DNA of 34,040 bases, taken from positions 1 to 34,040 of IMG/VR virus record IMGVR_UViG_3300027847_001505. One strand, given 5' to 3'. Origin of the DNA: a virus. The translations under genes and the position numbers were made by a program. Below, piece after piece: positions 15,801-27,800 of this stretch; position 1 is the stretch's first letter; each line of letters begins with the position of its first letter. The notes under the pieces are model-generated. The model saw nothing but the letters and a program-made list of their open reading frames with translations. It searched no databases and had not been told where the DNA came from.

Positions 15801-18572
15801 CTATGCCTCCTCCTCTTCTTCTTTTGCCGCAGCCATGATCACCTGGATCAACTCCAGAAGGAGAAGGGGGATGCCGCCTGCGACCACGCACCCGCCAAAA
15901 GCGTAGGCAGTGGATTCGATTTCTGGCTTCTGCTCGGCGGACAGGAAGTCTGCGACCAGCCCATCTGTGCCGGCTGATGTGACCATGAGGAACGCCAGGT
16001 CCCCAGAGATCTCGAAGTCCTTGAACATGGCGAGAATGGCCTGGATCTTCCGGATGAACTGCTGGAGCTCCATGACCCGCATCTCGATCATCCGAATGTA
16101 CTTGAGGATCTCTTCCAAGAGGGCCAGCAGACCGTCGCGGATGGCCTTCACCGTGGCGATGATCTTCTCGAGGAACTCCTCGACAGGCGCCAGAAGACCG
16201 TCGAGAGGGCGGATGGCGATCCATTCACCGGAGGATACGGGACGGGCGGCGATGTTCAAGATCCCCGCGGCTGCCTTGAGCTGGTCGTCCGTGAACAGAT
16301 TCCGAGCAGGGACGAGGACGACACGACCATCAACGGCAACCTCATCAAGAGTATAATCCTCGCCACGAGCAAGGAACAACCTTTTCTTCGATGCTGGAGT
16401 CCCGGGGCTGTCGTATGCCTCCATCACCATCCTCGATGAGTCCGTATTCCCCTTTACGACCTGGAGACATGGAAGAGAGTTCAGGAGGGTGGTTCTCCTC
16501 GCCGCTTTCGGCGTCCTCGCACTTCCCAATCCGCTCCCGGAGTTGATGGCGGAGCCGAGCTCCGTCTTCGCGCTACCCGGTCCCGCAGTTCCTGCATTCT
16601 TGCACCACTCGATGGTTGTTCCCAACGGCGGCTCCATGAGTCCGATGATGGTGTCCCGCTCCGTGGACCCGCCGCCAGCTCCGGCGGATCCGCTGGGGAT
16701 GCTGTATCCACCGAGCTCGATCCTTGCGCCATCGGAGGCGTTGATCAGCTTGTTCCCGTAGGCCTCCATGAGAGCCGACAGGGCGGAGTCTGGAATGGCC
16801 GTCCCCAGTCGCATGAAGTCGGACACGAAGCGGTTGGCGGCGGTCCTGACGCGGAAAGAGAAGTCACCGTACTGCCCGCCCGTGTACCACTCCTCCTCGG
16901 TGCCCCACTGCATCATGTACGCTTTCACGGAATCCGAAACACCCTCGAGGCCCGTCTTGTATGCGTCACCCTGCCACTTGCTGTCCCCGCCGGGGGACGA
17001 GAGGTCGGCCCTCACCAGGGTAGCCACATAGAAGGCCGCCTTCACGGCCTGTGCAAAGCCGAGCATCGTCCCGGAGGGGAAGCTGACCTTGGCCGGCTGC
17101 GATGTGGGTCCTCTGTCGTCCTGCGTCGGCCAGATGGTCGCACTGTTGAGATCCGTGGCCGAACCGAGTCGCCACTGCACACCCTTCCCATCCTCGACCT
17201 GGACGTCCTGCGCCTGCGACCCCTCATTCCGTGTGGTTATTGAACCATAGTAGTCCAGACCCTCGCCGGAGATGGGGGTGACCCGCACATAGACTTCCTT
17301 GGCGGGTTCATCTCCAGCCACCGGCTTCCCATCCTTCACCTCCTTGAGGGGGTAGGGCATGTGCTCCGCCAGTAGGCGGATCCCGAAGCCGCCGAACATC
17401 CCCGCAAGACTCCGGGTGTCCACCACGAAGGTCCTCTGGAGGATGTGCTGCCCTCCCTCCTTCACTGCGTCCCTCCACTTCTTGATCGAAATGGGGTGGG
17501 CGTCACTGGGGCTGGTGAGGGCGAAGGCCGACACCTCCTGAGAGTCGCTGCGGGACGGGGGGAAATCGAACCCTGCGGGGTTCATCTTGTAGCCGCCGGC
17601 GATGACCCCCTTGTAACAGTTGACGGCATCCGGACCCCCATAGAGCATGAGGGGGCCTCCTCCAAACGTCTTGCTGACGCGGAACATCCCGTATCTTCGG
17701 GTGACATCAGTGCTGAACCCGGGGGCGGCCTTCGCCCCTGAAGTTTCCGAAGGGGCCGTGTACCCGACAAAGAGGCCGCCTGGGACCGTTGAGACCTCCA
17801 CCAGGCATCCCTCCGGCGGGAGCGGTGGGAACACCATGAGAGCGGGATCCGCCCCGGGAGGAGAACCAAACTTCCACTCGAGGACGGCCTCCTGGGGAGC
17901 ATCGGTTTCCTTCCAGATTGCGTCCATATCCTTGAACATCCCACCGGCACCACCCTGGGTCTGATAGCGGACCTCCAAACCCACGGCGGGCATGAGGGCT
18001 GAGCCGTCGAAGTTCATCTGGCCGAACAGCTTGGCGATGGTCTTGATCGCCTTCCAGAGTTTGACGACATCATAGATGTCGGCGCCGCCCACGATGAACA
18101 TCCCGAGAACGCCCGAAGCGGAGCTGAAGTTGGGCCTGTTCGGATCGGATCCGTCGGTGAGCCAGTTGACCACGCGGCCCTCGTACCGGCCGTACCCGCC
18201 CATGAACTGGCGGAGCATCCCGTCCCATCCCTTGAGGCCGGCTACTTTGGGGTTCAGACTCCTGGCACCCCCCTGTGCTGAAACCTGGGCTTCAAGGGCA
18301 GTCCAGTCGCCCCGTACATAGAAGCCTGCGTTGCGGAGGTCCCCGAGGATCCCCTCCAGCATGGCGATGATGAGCTCGAGGATGGGGATGAGGGGGCTGA
18401 GCAAGCCGATGACGAACACCTTCACGACCTGAAGGATCACCATCACGATGTCGAGGAGGACGACGAGCATCTCGAGGAACGAGTTGATCGCGTCGATGAT
18501 GGGTTCCATGAACGGAGGTGGAACCTCAAATCCAATGGAACCCCATTTAGCGAGTGCTGTGTCTTCTGCCAT
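15801..18572 (-). CDS. Uncharacterised 923-aa virion protein with hydrophobic helices at both ends
   Basis: The ATG at 18572 overlaps the TAA of the 82-aa gene by one base (TAATG). Residues about 22-75 are strongly hydrophobic helices (LEMLVVLLDIVMVILQVVKV, then FVIGLLSPLIPILELIIAML). The middle, about 80-780, is mostly beta/loop with Gly and Pro, including ISGDW-like GFYVRGDWTALE near residue 85. Residues about 790-886 return to long amphipathic helices (EEFLEKIIATVKAIRDGLLA, MRVMELQQFIRKIQAILAMF). Residues about 893-914 could be a membrane segment (AFGGCVVAGGIPLLLLELIQ), and the protein ends KEEEEEA. I recognise no named family. No signal peptide is present, so it is probably a virion part rather than a secreted protein. 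A tail-tip or membrane-contacting role is possible but unproven. Confidence 0.85.
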   Translation of the reverse strand: MAEDTALAKWGSIGFEVPPPFMEPIIDAINSFLEMLVVLLDIVMVILQVVKVFVIGLLSPLIPILELIIAMLEGILGDLRNAGFYVRGDWTALEAQVSAQGGARSLNPKVAGLKGWDGMLRQFMGGYGRYEGRVVNWLTDGSDPNRPNFSSASGVLGMFIVGGADIYDVVKLWKAIKTIAKLFGQMNFDGSALMPAVGLEVRYQTQGGAGGMFKDMDAIWKETDAPQEAVLEWKFGSPPGADPALMVFPPLPPEGCLVEVSTVPGGLFVGYTAPSETSGAKAAPGFSTDVTRRYGMFRVSKTFGGGPLMLYGGPDAVNCYKGVIAGGYKMNPAGFDFPPSRSDSQEVSAFALTSPSDAHPISIKKWRDAVKEGGQHILQRTFVVDTRSLAGMFGGFGIRLLAEHMPYPLKEVKDGKPVAGDEPAKEVYVRVTPISGEGLDYYGSITTRNEGSQAQDVQVEDGKGVQWRLGSATDLNSATIWPTQDDRGPTSQPAKVSFPSGTMLGFAQAVKAAFYVATLVRADLSSPGGDSKWQGDAYKTGLEGVSDSVKAYMMQWGTEEEWYTGGQYGDFSFRVRTAANRFVSDFMRLGTAIPDSALSALMEAYGNKLINASDGARIELGGYSIPSGSAGAGGGSTERDTIIGLMEPPLGTTIEWCKNAGTAGPGSAKTELGSAINSGSGLGSARTPKAARRTTLLNSLPCLQVVKGNTDSSRMVMEAYDSPGTPASKKRLFLARGEDYTLDEVAVDGRVVLVPARNLFTDDQLKAAAGILNIAARPVSSGEWIAIRPLDGLLAPVEEFLEKIIATVKAIRDGLLALLEEILKYIRMIEMRVMELQQFIRKIQAILAMFKDFEISGDLAFLMVTSAGTDGLVADFLSAEQKPEIESTAYAFGGCVVAGGIPLLLLELIQVIMAAAKEEEEEA
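15804..15816 (-). promoter_or_regulatory. Ribosome binding site embedded in the poly-Glu tail codons
   Basis: The GAG/GAA codons that end the 923-aa protein (EEEEEA) create GGAGGAGG immediately upstream of the next ATG at 15800. Five bases lie between the last GGAGG (15806-15810) and that ATG. Translation of the 328-aa gene is therefore likely coupled to the preceding gene. Confidence 0.7.
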
Positions 18573-18820
18573 TAGGCGCCCCCGCCGTGCTTCAGTCGGT
18601 TCACCTTCTCTCGCAGGGCCTCAAGGGTTTCGGTGTCCTTGTCGATCTGCGCCTGCATCAACTTCTCCAGTTGCACCACAAGCTCCATCTGCTTCCGGAT
18701 CGAGGGCAACTCGGAGGCCTTCATGTTCCGCTTGGGCTTGAGTACCTGGGGACCTGGCCCAAGACCGAGGTTCCGCATGGCCTCCAAGAGTTCCTCATAA
18801 GTCATATTGTCTTTGGACAT
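18572..18820 (-). CDS. Small helical (coiled-coil-like) protein of unknown function, 82 aa
   Basis: The ATG at 18820 lies two bases after the TAG of the giant gene and has GGAGG with a 5-nt spacer. Its stop overlaps the next start by one base. The sequence is charged and mostly helical: an N-terminal short helix (MTYEELLEAMRNLGLGPGPQ), a basic linker (VLKPKRNM), then a long helix (about residues 38-77, KQMELVVQLEKLMQAQIDKD, ETLEALREKVNRLK) with a heptad-like spacing of Leu/Val, ending HGGGA. There is no membrane segment or cysteine. It may be a chaperone, adaptor or oligomerisation partner for one of the large neighbours; that is inferred from size and coupling. Confidence 0.8.
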   Translation of the reverse strand: MSKDNMTYEELLEAMRNLGLGPGPQVLKPKRNMKASELPSIRKQMELVVQLEKLMQAQIDKDTETLEALREKVNRLKHGGGA

Positions 18821-18822
18821 CG

Positions 18823-21800
18823 CTACCTCCCCGTCTTCTCTGTCATGCGTCGCATCCTCTCCATTTCCCGGATACGCTTTGGGAGCTCCCTGTCGAAGCG
18901 CTCTACCTTCGGAAGGGTCCCATCGACCCTGTGGGCGCGGTAGGTCAGCCAGGAGTACCTGAGCTCACGGAACCGGTCGGAGTTGTTCAGTACGTTGTCG
19001 ATCATGTCCACCACCAGCGGTCTTCCCCGCCCTTGATCCCGCATAGCCGTATAGAAAGGATCTGCAGGGTCAGAGTAGGGAGGTCTCGTAAGATCAAGTT
19101 CATAGTCCTGGCATTGAACCCTACGATCCAGGATGGAGAGGCAGTCGGCGTCATTGATGAACTCCGACTTGTCGAACTGGCCCATCACGCCGTAGATGAA
19201 GGCATTGGAAAGTAGCCCGAGGCCCTCCTCGTCCACTGTCGGAGAGCCGAGGTCGTCGATGTGCCGAAGCTCCTGAAAATCCCTGTATGTCCCCCTCTTG
19301 GTGCCGTCCACGGCCCGTCGGAGGTGTTCCATGAGTGAGAGGATTCTCTCGCGGTGGAACAGAATGAGTTCAAGAGACTCCTCCGAGAAGAAATCACTTG
19401 GGCGGATGATGGTGTAGGAGAGCGGCGCAATCGAGAACGGATTCCCCGAGTACTGATGCGGCTCCGTGTCCCCGTCCCCGTCCACCAGATCCAAGAGATC
19501 CTGCCCAACGAAGGCGGTGGGGCGGAGGTCGGACTGGGCCTCGGTCGCTGCTTCAGACGGATCCCCAGACCCCGTGAGTGCAGAGGCCCCAACCGTCGGG
19601 TAGAGAGCGAAGGCCGTGTCCGGTGGTCCTGACACCTTGTTGATGATGCGACTACCAGCGAAGGGGGATTCCTCGAAGGGGAGTACCTTGACCTGCGTCG
19701 GTCCCGGAATCTCGGACACCACATAGTATCCCCTGTTGTCGTCAAGCTCCGCTGGGCGTCCCCGCACATACCCGGTGCGCCCTTCGACGGCCAGGTCACC
19801 GTAGGGTCGTGTCCCCTCCTCGAGAGCATCCTCCTCCAGATTTTCCGAACCCGGTGGGCGTAGGACGCTGGCGGGATCGATAATGAGGATGTCCCCCTCG
19901 TCCACGCCGATCTGCTGGAAGTTGATCTGACCGGGAGCCACGCCAGCATCGGTGTCCGTCAGGATGTTCACGGATGCGTCGTACACCGCCGACTTCCAGA
20001 CGTTGTAAGCGGCGGCATCCGCAGCAAGATCCGGGGGGTCTACAGGATCGGGAGGTGACCCCACCTCTGAAAAGTTCCACTCAACGTAGCCGCCCTGCTG
20101 CCCCTGAGACCCGTCGTTCATCACGGCGGTCCTTTTGTAGATCACTTCCTCTGTAGCCAGCTCGAGCAGTTGTTCGTTTGACTGCTGGTGGGGGACAGGT
20201 GCGATGTTCAGATAGACCTCGAACCGCAGACCCTCCCAGGGTTCATTCAGGTTCGCCCCATCTGGATCGTCATAGACGATGAGACCCGGCGGGGCCAGTA
20301 CGAGGGTGTCCGCAGACTGGATGGACGAGATCTCCCCCTCTGCGATGAGCTCTCCGGTGGCATCCGAATAGACTCGGACCATGTCTCCCGGATTGATGTT
20401 CACATCACCATCGTCAAACCCGCCGAGCTGTGTACCCCCTTCGGCTGACGAGAAGGTCCCGAATGTCCCCGTCTGCGTGTATGAGGCGATGGTCCCCCAC
20501 CTCGTTTCGTATGCATACCGAAGGGCGGCCAGGTTGTTCGCAAAGGAGTCCTGGACATCGTGCCACCTGCGGATCCTGCGGACGCTCACGAGTGTCCTCT
20601 CGTAGAGGAAGTTGTCCTTTGCGGCGATACCGATCTCGGAGAGATCGGCGATGAAGCCGGCCTCGGCGCGCGTGCCCACCTCGGTGGCAGCCAACTCAAG
20701 GGCATCGCTATTGAAGTCGGCGGCGGCCACCACGCGGGGGCCATCAGCCTCCAGAGTTGATGCCAGGTCGGCGGTCGGCATGGGGAATGAAGGCTCAAGG
20801 AACAGACCCGCCTCGGCGTAGAACGAGGGGTGGGTGACCGTGTTGTCGGCGGGGTCCGTATACTTGGTCTCGAGTGAGCTCCCCGGCATGAGGGCATTGA
20901 TGTCCGTCACATGGGCAGCAGGGGCGATCACATCGTCGCTGTATGACTTGTTGATGGCCTGCCAATCCAGGTTCGCCACGAGCTTGAGATCGAGCAGGAT
21001 GGGTGCTCCAGTGTACTGGTAGTCCGACTCGACCTCGTGGAAGGCCCCCGGATCGGTGGGCACGAGATAGTTGGCATCGTAAATGGAGATGGTCGATGCT
21101 GCCGTCGCCTCCAGGTCCCCGTCGGTGTTGACCCCGAACTCGACCGTCCCAGCATTCCAGACCCCGTCTGATCCCTCATCGTACTCGAGGCCGTTGTGCC
21201 GGACGGTGAGGGCGGCGAACCCGAGCTGCGACACATCCTTCTCGGTGTGCCCCGTAGCCCCGGTCTTGGGGAGCCCCTGGCCCGTAATGGACACGGGAAC
21301 CCAACGGATGCCGAACGTCGTCTTCCCCACCTCCAAAGCGAATAGATCCCACCTCTCACCATCCCCCGCGGCGTCGTTGGTGATCACGTTGATCGTCCCG
21401 TTGCCGTCGGCCATGCTGTCGGAGATGGTGCGGACGTCGTCCACCTTGAAGTAGGCCGTCCCGTCAAAGTCACTCGAGCTCTGGTCGAGGTGGATGCTGC
21501 TGTACTCGACTCGGTACGAGGTGGCTCGCCAGGTGTCCTCGTCGATGTTGGTCGCTGCGGAGGCCCGCAGGATGTAGAGGTCGCCTGACTCGTCCCAGGC
21601 ATGGCCCGTCCAGTCGGCGGGCTCATCGGCGGGGGCGCCGTTCCAGTCGAGGGGCTCGATGGACTCGACCCAGATGCGTCCCGAGTCCTGCGCCTCGGCA
21701 GTCGAGGGGTCGAAGTCGGGGTGGTCCTGGCCGAGTCCTCCCGCATCCAGGTAGTCGGGATCCACGCCCGTTACCTTCGGCATGTAGGACCTGGCCCACC

Positions 21801-24800
21801 CGTTCGAGCTTGGCACAGAAGCCGTAAGGTGGAGGGCCCTGACCATGAGCTCCGTTGGAACGGTGGGGAATGTCGGGACCACTGGGGACGCTGCCACGGC
21901 GTGTCTGACCAGGTATGTACCGGAACGGCTGGTTCCCCGCTCCAGAGTGGATAACCCGAGGGCACTCTCTACCCCCTGCTGTACGACGACCACATCACCA
22001 GGCACCACGGGGCCTGCCTCCATGGAGGCAACGCTGGCCCCCTCGTTGTAAACCAGGATGCGGTTCTCAAGGACCGGCGTCACCGTGTCGATCACAAGGG
22101 GATCCGCAATCGCTTCAGCGAAGGCCCCTCCGAAGGCCCCTGATCCCCCGCAGATGATAGCGGGTGAGTCCTTGCCCTGCTGACTCGAGGGGACGGCGGA
22201 GAACAGAGCGCCAGAGAAGGCGATGGGGGTGTTCCCATGACCCTCCCAGGCCATAGCCTTGACGGTGCCGAAGCTGGCACCCCACCACCCCACGCCCTTG
22301 TATGTCCCGGCCCCGATGGGTCGGGCGGAGAATGTGAGGCGGGATCCCTCGTTCATGGATGTTGCGGGGTCGTTCACCGTGGACATGACCGACCACGGCG
22401 TGCCCGCAAGCCACAGTGCAGTCTCCGTCGCTATGTCGTAGAGTTCAAACTCGAGGGAGATCAAGGAGAATGGGTGCTGGTAGCCTCTGGGCCTGGCGGT
22501 GCGGAAGTCGACCGTGTCGCCGAAGGTGAGCCTGTCCTCACCGATGAGCGCCGTGCGCCCCTCCACGACATCGAGGTCGATGTAGAACCCGAGGTACAGG
22601 TCGTCTGCGCTGATGGATCCGTCCGCCCCCCCGTATGTGTAGAAGTGATCGACGAGGTAGTCGAGGTTCGGGTCACCCGCGTTGGGGTGGCCTGGGGGGT
22701 AGAACTCTGGGTCGTCCTCGTTGTCCTCTGCGACGTGTACGAAGTCGCCCCACGGGAACCACACGGCCACGTTGTCCTCGTCGGCGAAACCCGGCACGTA
22801 GAGTGTGTCCAGGTATCCGTTACCGCCATCGACTACTGGCGAGGGGTCATAGCCGAAGCCGCCAGGTTCGATGCCCGCCCCGTCCGTGGCATCGTGGTGC
22901 TCGTCCTCCGGGTGGACGGTTCGGATGATGATGTCGTCCACCCCGGAGGCGGTGTGGAACCAGACCAGTGGTCCGTTGTACATCTGTTCGGGGATGCCAT
23001 CGGGCGGGTCATCCACATCGACCCAGAACACGCTCGGGCGTGTCCAGGTGCCGCCTCCGTCCACGCTGAGCTCAAAGTCGCAGTCCTCGATCCCCTCCCC
23101 TGCGGCGTACGAGCTGGTCTTCTTGATCCACAGCTCGAGCTTGACTTCGCCGTCGCCTGCCTGCGGGTCTGCGAGGTCCGCTGGCCGCCGGAGAATGTTG
23201 AGCTTCAGGGTGGTTCCCGCCTCCGCATTGGCGAACAGGTCGTTCAGACCACCTTCGGGCATCCCCGAAGACGTGAACTCTCCGCCCTCGTCCCCATCAT
23301 CAAGAGTGATGAATCCCGACCCGACGGAGCTGAAGCTGAGCCTGGTCTCCGTCCACCGGAAGCCGGCCTCGAACCCATCGACGGGGTCTGCGGTGTTGTC
23401 GATCCACAGTTGATCCACCCGTAGGCCACTTGCATACCCTTCGTCATCGGCGACCCACCCAAGCGCCTTGTCAGCCTTGTACGAGATCCGGGCACCCGCC
23501 GGGGACGGTGTGATGAACCTCGGAGTCTCGATGATGCCGTCGGTCACCTCCCCGACCGTGAGGATGCCCTGTGCGCCCTCCACGACTGCGGGGCTGGTGT
23601 CGTCGGCCTCCATGAGAAGGAGATCCCACCGGCGCAAATCACCGATTCCAGTATGGTCGTCGTACCCGCCGTTTGTTGCCACGGGTAGGAGGTCCGCAGC
23701 AGTCGTCATAGCAGCGGGATTGTCCCCGGATCCTGACACGGCGCCGTCGGCTCCGAGTACCTCGTCCGGGTACACCGCCTTCCATGTCTGCCCCGCAGCG
23801 GCGGAGGTTGCGTGGAGAGACGAGCAGTCCGACATGAGGACGTCGATACCGCCCCGCTGTGCCGCCTGAAGCCTTTGGATCTCGGTATTGGCTGCCCCGA
23901 GGTAGGGGAGGGTGTAGTCGCCGCTGTCATCCTTGGGTTCTCCGAGAAGAGCAGGGATCTCAACGGGCTCAAGCTCGGACTGGTGGAACAGGACCTCGGA
24001 CTCGATACGGGTGTTGGGCTTGGGCGGATTCTGGCCGAAGATCTCCTGGAGGCCGAAGAATGTGGGGTCATTGAACGAGGGGAGGGACATGTCCCTGAAC
24101 CGCCCACGGCGTCCGTTGTAACTGATGTCGAACCCTGTTCGATACCCAGGCATGGCGGCAGCTAAGCGGGCCATATCCTCCAGTGTCGGAGGGTCAGATG
24201 GTTCGACTTCAGCTCCCGCACCGAGGGACTGCATGACGGTGTCCCCCTTGAACAGTTCAAGCGGTGTCCCCCCATCTTCAGAGGTGACTTCCACAAACGA
24301 GTTTGCATCAAGGACGGCGTCCCCGTCGCTGTCGTTGAACGTGATGCAGCACCCCGCATGGATCGCTTCCACGAACACGGGGTTCACCTTCTTGGCTCCG
24401 AAAATGGAGATCACCGTGACCTCATGGCCCGGGGAGAACACGGTGCCATCGGGACGGCCGAACTGGACCTTTGTCCCGGGCGTCCAGGGCGGGGTGCTGA
24501 TCTCCCAGTCCCCGGTGGTCAGATCGGGACCCCCGGTTTCACTGTTGGCGGCCATGCGGTCAGGATCCGGAGCTCCCGTATCGGGATTCAGGGGGAAGTC
24601 CGCAAGAAGGCCCGGCGTAGCGAGGATGGCGGGCCTCGGGTTCGTAGTGAAGTCGGTGCCGAGTACTGCGTCATATTCTGGGAATCCGGAAGGACTCCAT
24701 GCGAAGATCCGAGCTCGGCTGGTCCGGGGGCCAGACCGGCACGAGAAGATGTTCTCAATGGTCCCGAGGACGGGGTTCGAGATGGTCCCCGAGGTGCTGA

Positions 24801-27800
24801 AAAACGTGCTCTTGAGCTTCCAGTCCCGGATGCCGAGAAACAGGTGCTCCCCGTAGTCCTGTTTCGGAGGGTTGTTTCCCACCCCGGGAAACAGGTTGGT
24901 GAAGGCCCTCGCCCGCTCTGGGAAGATCCGGGAGAACTCATTGGGTTCAGAGAGTCTCTCGTAGCGGCCCTTGGCCTTCAAGATAAAGTGCGGGAGCGGG
25001 AACAGCCTGAAGAGGATGGTAGGCCGCTTACGGCTAACGATGACCAGGTCATCTACATCGTTCTTCACAAGCTCCCGCTGGCGGGTGATCAGGTAACGCA
25101 TCTCATCCGCATCCACGAAGTCCCCGTCGATGGCACCCTCGTCCAGATATGACGACGAAGGCACGACCACCCAATCGTCCTCGTCGGCTCGCATCGCAGC
25201 TGCGGTGCTCCCCGTGTGCTCCATGAATACCGTGGCCCAGAGGTTTCGGGGGTTCAAGAACCCCGTGACGGGGTTCTCCCATCCCGGAGGAGTCCACTCG
25301 AGGCCCTCACCGACCCAGAACCGGAACTTGCGATCCCGGTCGCCCACGATGCGTCCCGTGATAGTCTCGCTGATCTGCTCGAAGCAGACGACCACCTTGT
25401 TGTAGAAACCGAGGTACTTCCTGGCCGCCCGGTCCTTGTCCAAGAGGCTTGTGCGCTCGACCTTGAGCCCCACCCTTCCGTTGTCCCAGTTCTTCGGACC
25501 ACCGCCAGCTCCCGTAGAAGCCCCATATGAAGCCCCCCTCGCCTTGATCTCCTGGATCATCTGGACGGAGACCTCCCCCATGTAGTCGAGAAGGGGCACC
25601 GCCCGGTAATAGAACGTATCCGGAGACCGGAACGTATATGTGCCGAGGAGGGTGGCCGACTTCAATCCGTTGTCGTCGGAGGGGAGGATGCCGTGCTTGT
25701 ATCTAGCCCCGAACCTCGGGAACATCAGGACACCGTCCTGCACCGAGGGCACCGCCATGATGACTCGGGTCCTCGAGAAGGTGAGCCTCTGACCAGGTTC
25801 GACATGGGGACGCTTGGGGAGTTGGAAGGCAATATCCCCGGTGTTGGGGTCGGCACTGTAGTCAACACCCGCCGCAAGGGTCTTTCCTGGGAGTTCGGTC
25901 CCGTCCGAATCCTTCTCACCCCACAGGACGATCTCATAGGGGAGGTCGAAGAGGTATGGGCCCGATCCGATGTAGTTGATGTTCCCCTGAGGATAGACGG
26001 GTCGGGTTGAAAGCCTGACCTCATCGGTCCCGAAGGCATAACCTTGTATAAAGTTCGGAGTGATCGAGAGGGCCGTCCTCCGGCCATCCTCCGAAACCTG
26101 AACGGCGACGATGGTGTACGGGATGCCGGCCATCTCCAAAAGGTGGCCCGCCTGGACAACCTTGGACAGGTCGGCCAGGAACACCAACTCCACACGTCCC
26201 TTCGATACAGGTTCCCAGACGGGTTCGGAGTCGAGTCCGAGGATCGCACCCGGGGTGACCATGAACCCTTCGGGGGCATCAGCCACAACCGCCCCACCCA
26301 CGGTGGATGACACAGGGGTTGCGGTGATGAAGGATATGGCATCGTTCCCTGGAGCCAGTGATCCGGCTCCGTTGGGCGGAGCTGGCGGAAAGATCCCGAC
26401 GGAAGTGGTATTGGATCCGGCATCGTATGCCACGGACTTGAGGTAGAACATGTGACCCCCGAGGCGCATGAGGGCGCCCGGGAGGAGATCACCTGTTCGG
26501 TCGGAGACGAGTTTGAAGGACTCTGCACTCTCGGGGATGTAGAAGGGGGGCCGGTAGACGGGTGGTTTGGACACGGTGTAGACGATCTCGCCACCGAATG
26601 CCTCGAGAACGCCGTAACTGATCTTCACACGGGCGGATTCACTGACTTCGTAGGTGAAGTAGAGAAGGTTCTCGTCCCAATCGACTTCACAGGACTCGAT
26701 ACCGGCGAAGTTCTGCATCTCCGCCCCGACATAGATGACCGGATCTGCATCCCTGAACAGGGTCTTCAGGTCAGGGTTGAAGGAATAGACCTGTGCGGAC
26801 ACCCTTGTGCATACCTCCCCCCTGACAAATAGGGGCAGAATCTCTGTGATGAGGGGTTCAGGAACGCCATCCTCGTCAATGATGAGGTCGCCGCCCGGGT
26901 CACACCGCTGATACTCCACCTCGACCATCTGCCCCTCAAGGAGGGGTTCCTTGAACATGAAGGCACCCGCCATGGGGTTCGGGACCACGTCTGCCCTATC
27001 CTCGGTGATCATCCGGGCGACCCAGTAGACATCCTGCCCCGCGTACGAGGTGATGTCGTCGGATGAGAGGTTGATGTCGCCCGATCCTGGGTCTGCCTCT
27101 ACATCGCCCTGCTGCATGGAGGTGGGATTGGTGAAGGTCTCCGCAAACACAACCCCGGACTGATCGAGAGACTCCAGGAGTGCGCTCCCAAAGCGAACCT
27201 CGCCCGTACTGGAGATGAACTCGGCACCGGCACCGGCACCGGGGTCCTCGGAGAACTCGACAACCTCCGTCAGCTCGGTGCCTACGGCGAGCTCCGTTCG
27301 TCCGACCACGAGCTTGAATGTGCGGTCATCGAAGGAGGGTCCTGGGGGGATGAAGATGGAGCTGTTGGCGATACGCCCAAGCTCCGACCTCTTGAGAAGG
27401 ACGACGGGATGATCGGGGCCGTCCAAACCAAACCTGACATAGAGAGGGCGGCTACGGAGGATGTCCTTGGACATATCCACGGAGAGGCGCCCCGAGGATT
27501 GCTCACCCTCGCTGGCGGGACACAATCCCGTCCCAGTCATGAGACGGACGATGAAGGGTTCCTCGGGGAGATGGTTGAACCGGTCATAGACGTGATCGAC
27601 CACCATCTGGGCATCGATCTCGTCCACGGTCTTCATCCTGTAGATCTCCCAGGCCATCGGGGACTCGCCGGATCCCGCAGGGAATACGGGTTCCACGCCG
27701 AGCTTGCCGTCCTCGACCGCCGTGATCACGTATGAGCCGGTAGCATCTCCCGTGGGGATCTTCAGGCGGTATCCGACCAGAATCCCTTCGTCCTCAAAGG

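Noticed and set aside
22237-23424. A 395-codon open frame on the plus strand, antisense to the giant gene
   Set aside because: It is the mirror of a GC-rich coding frame: no ribosome binding site, Val/Glu/Gly-biased composition, no recognisable motif. The minus-strand frame here is continuous and protein-like.
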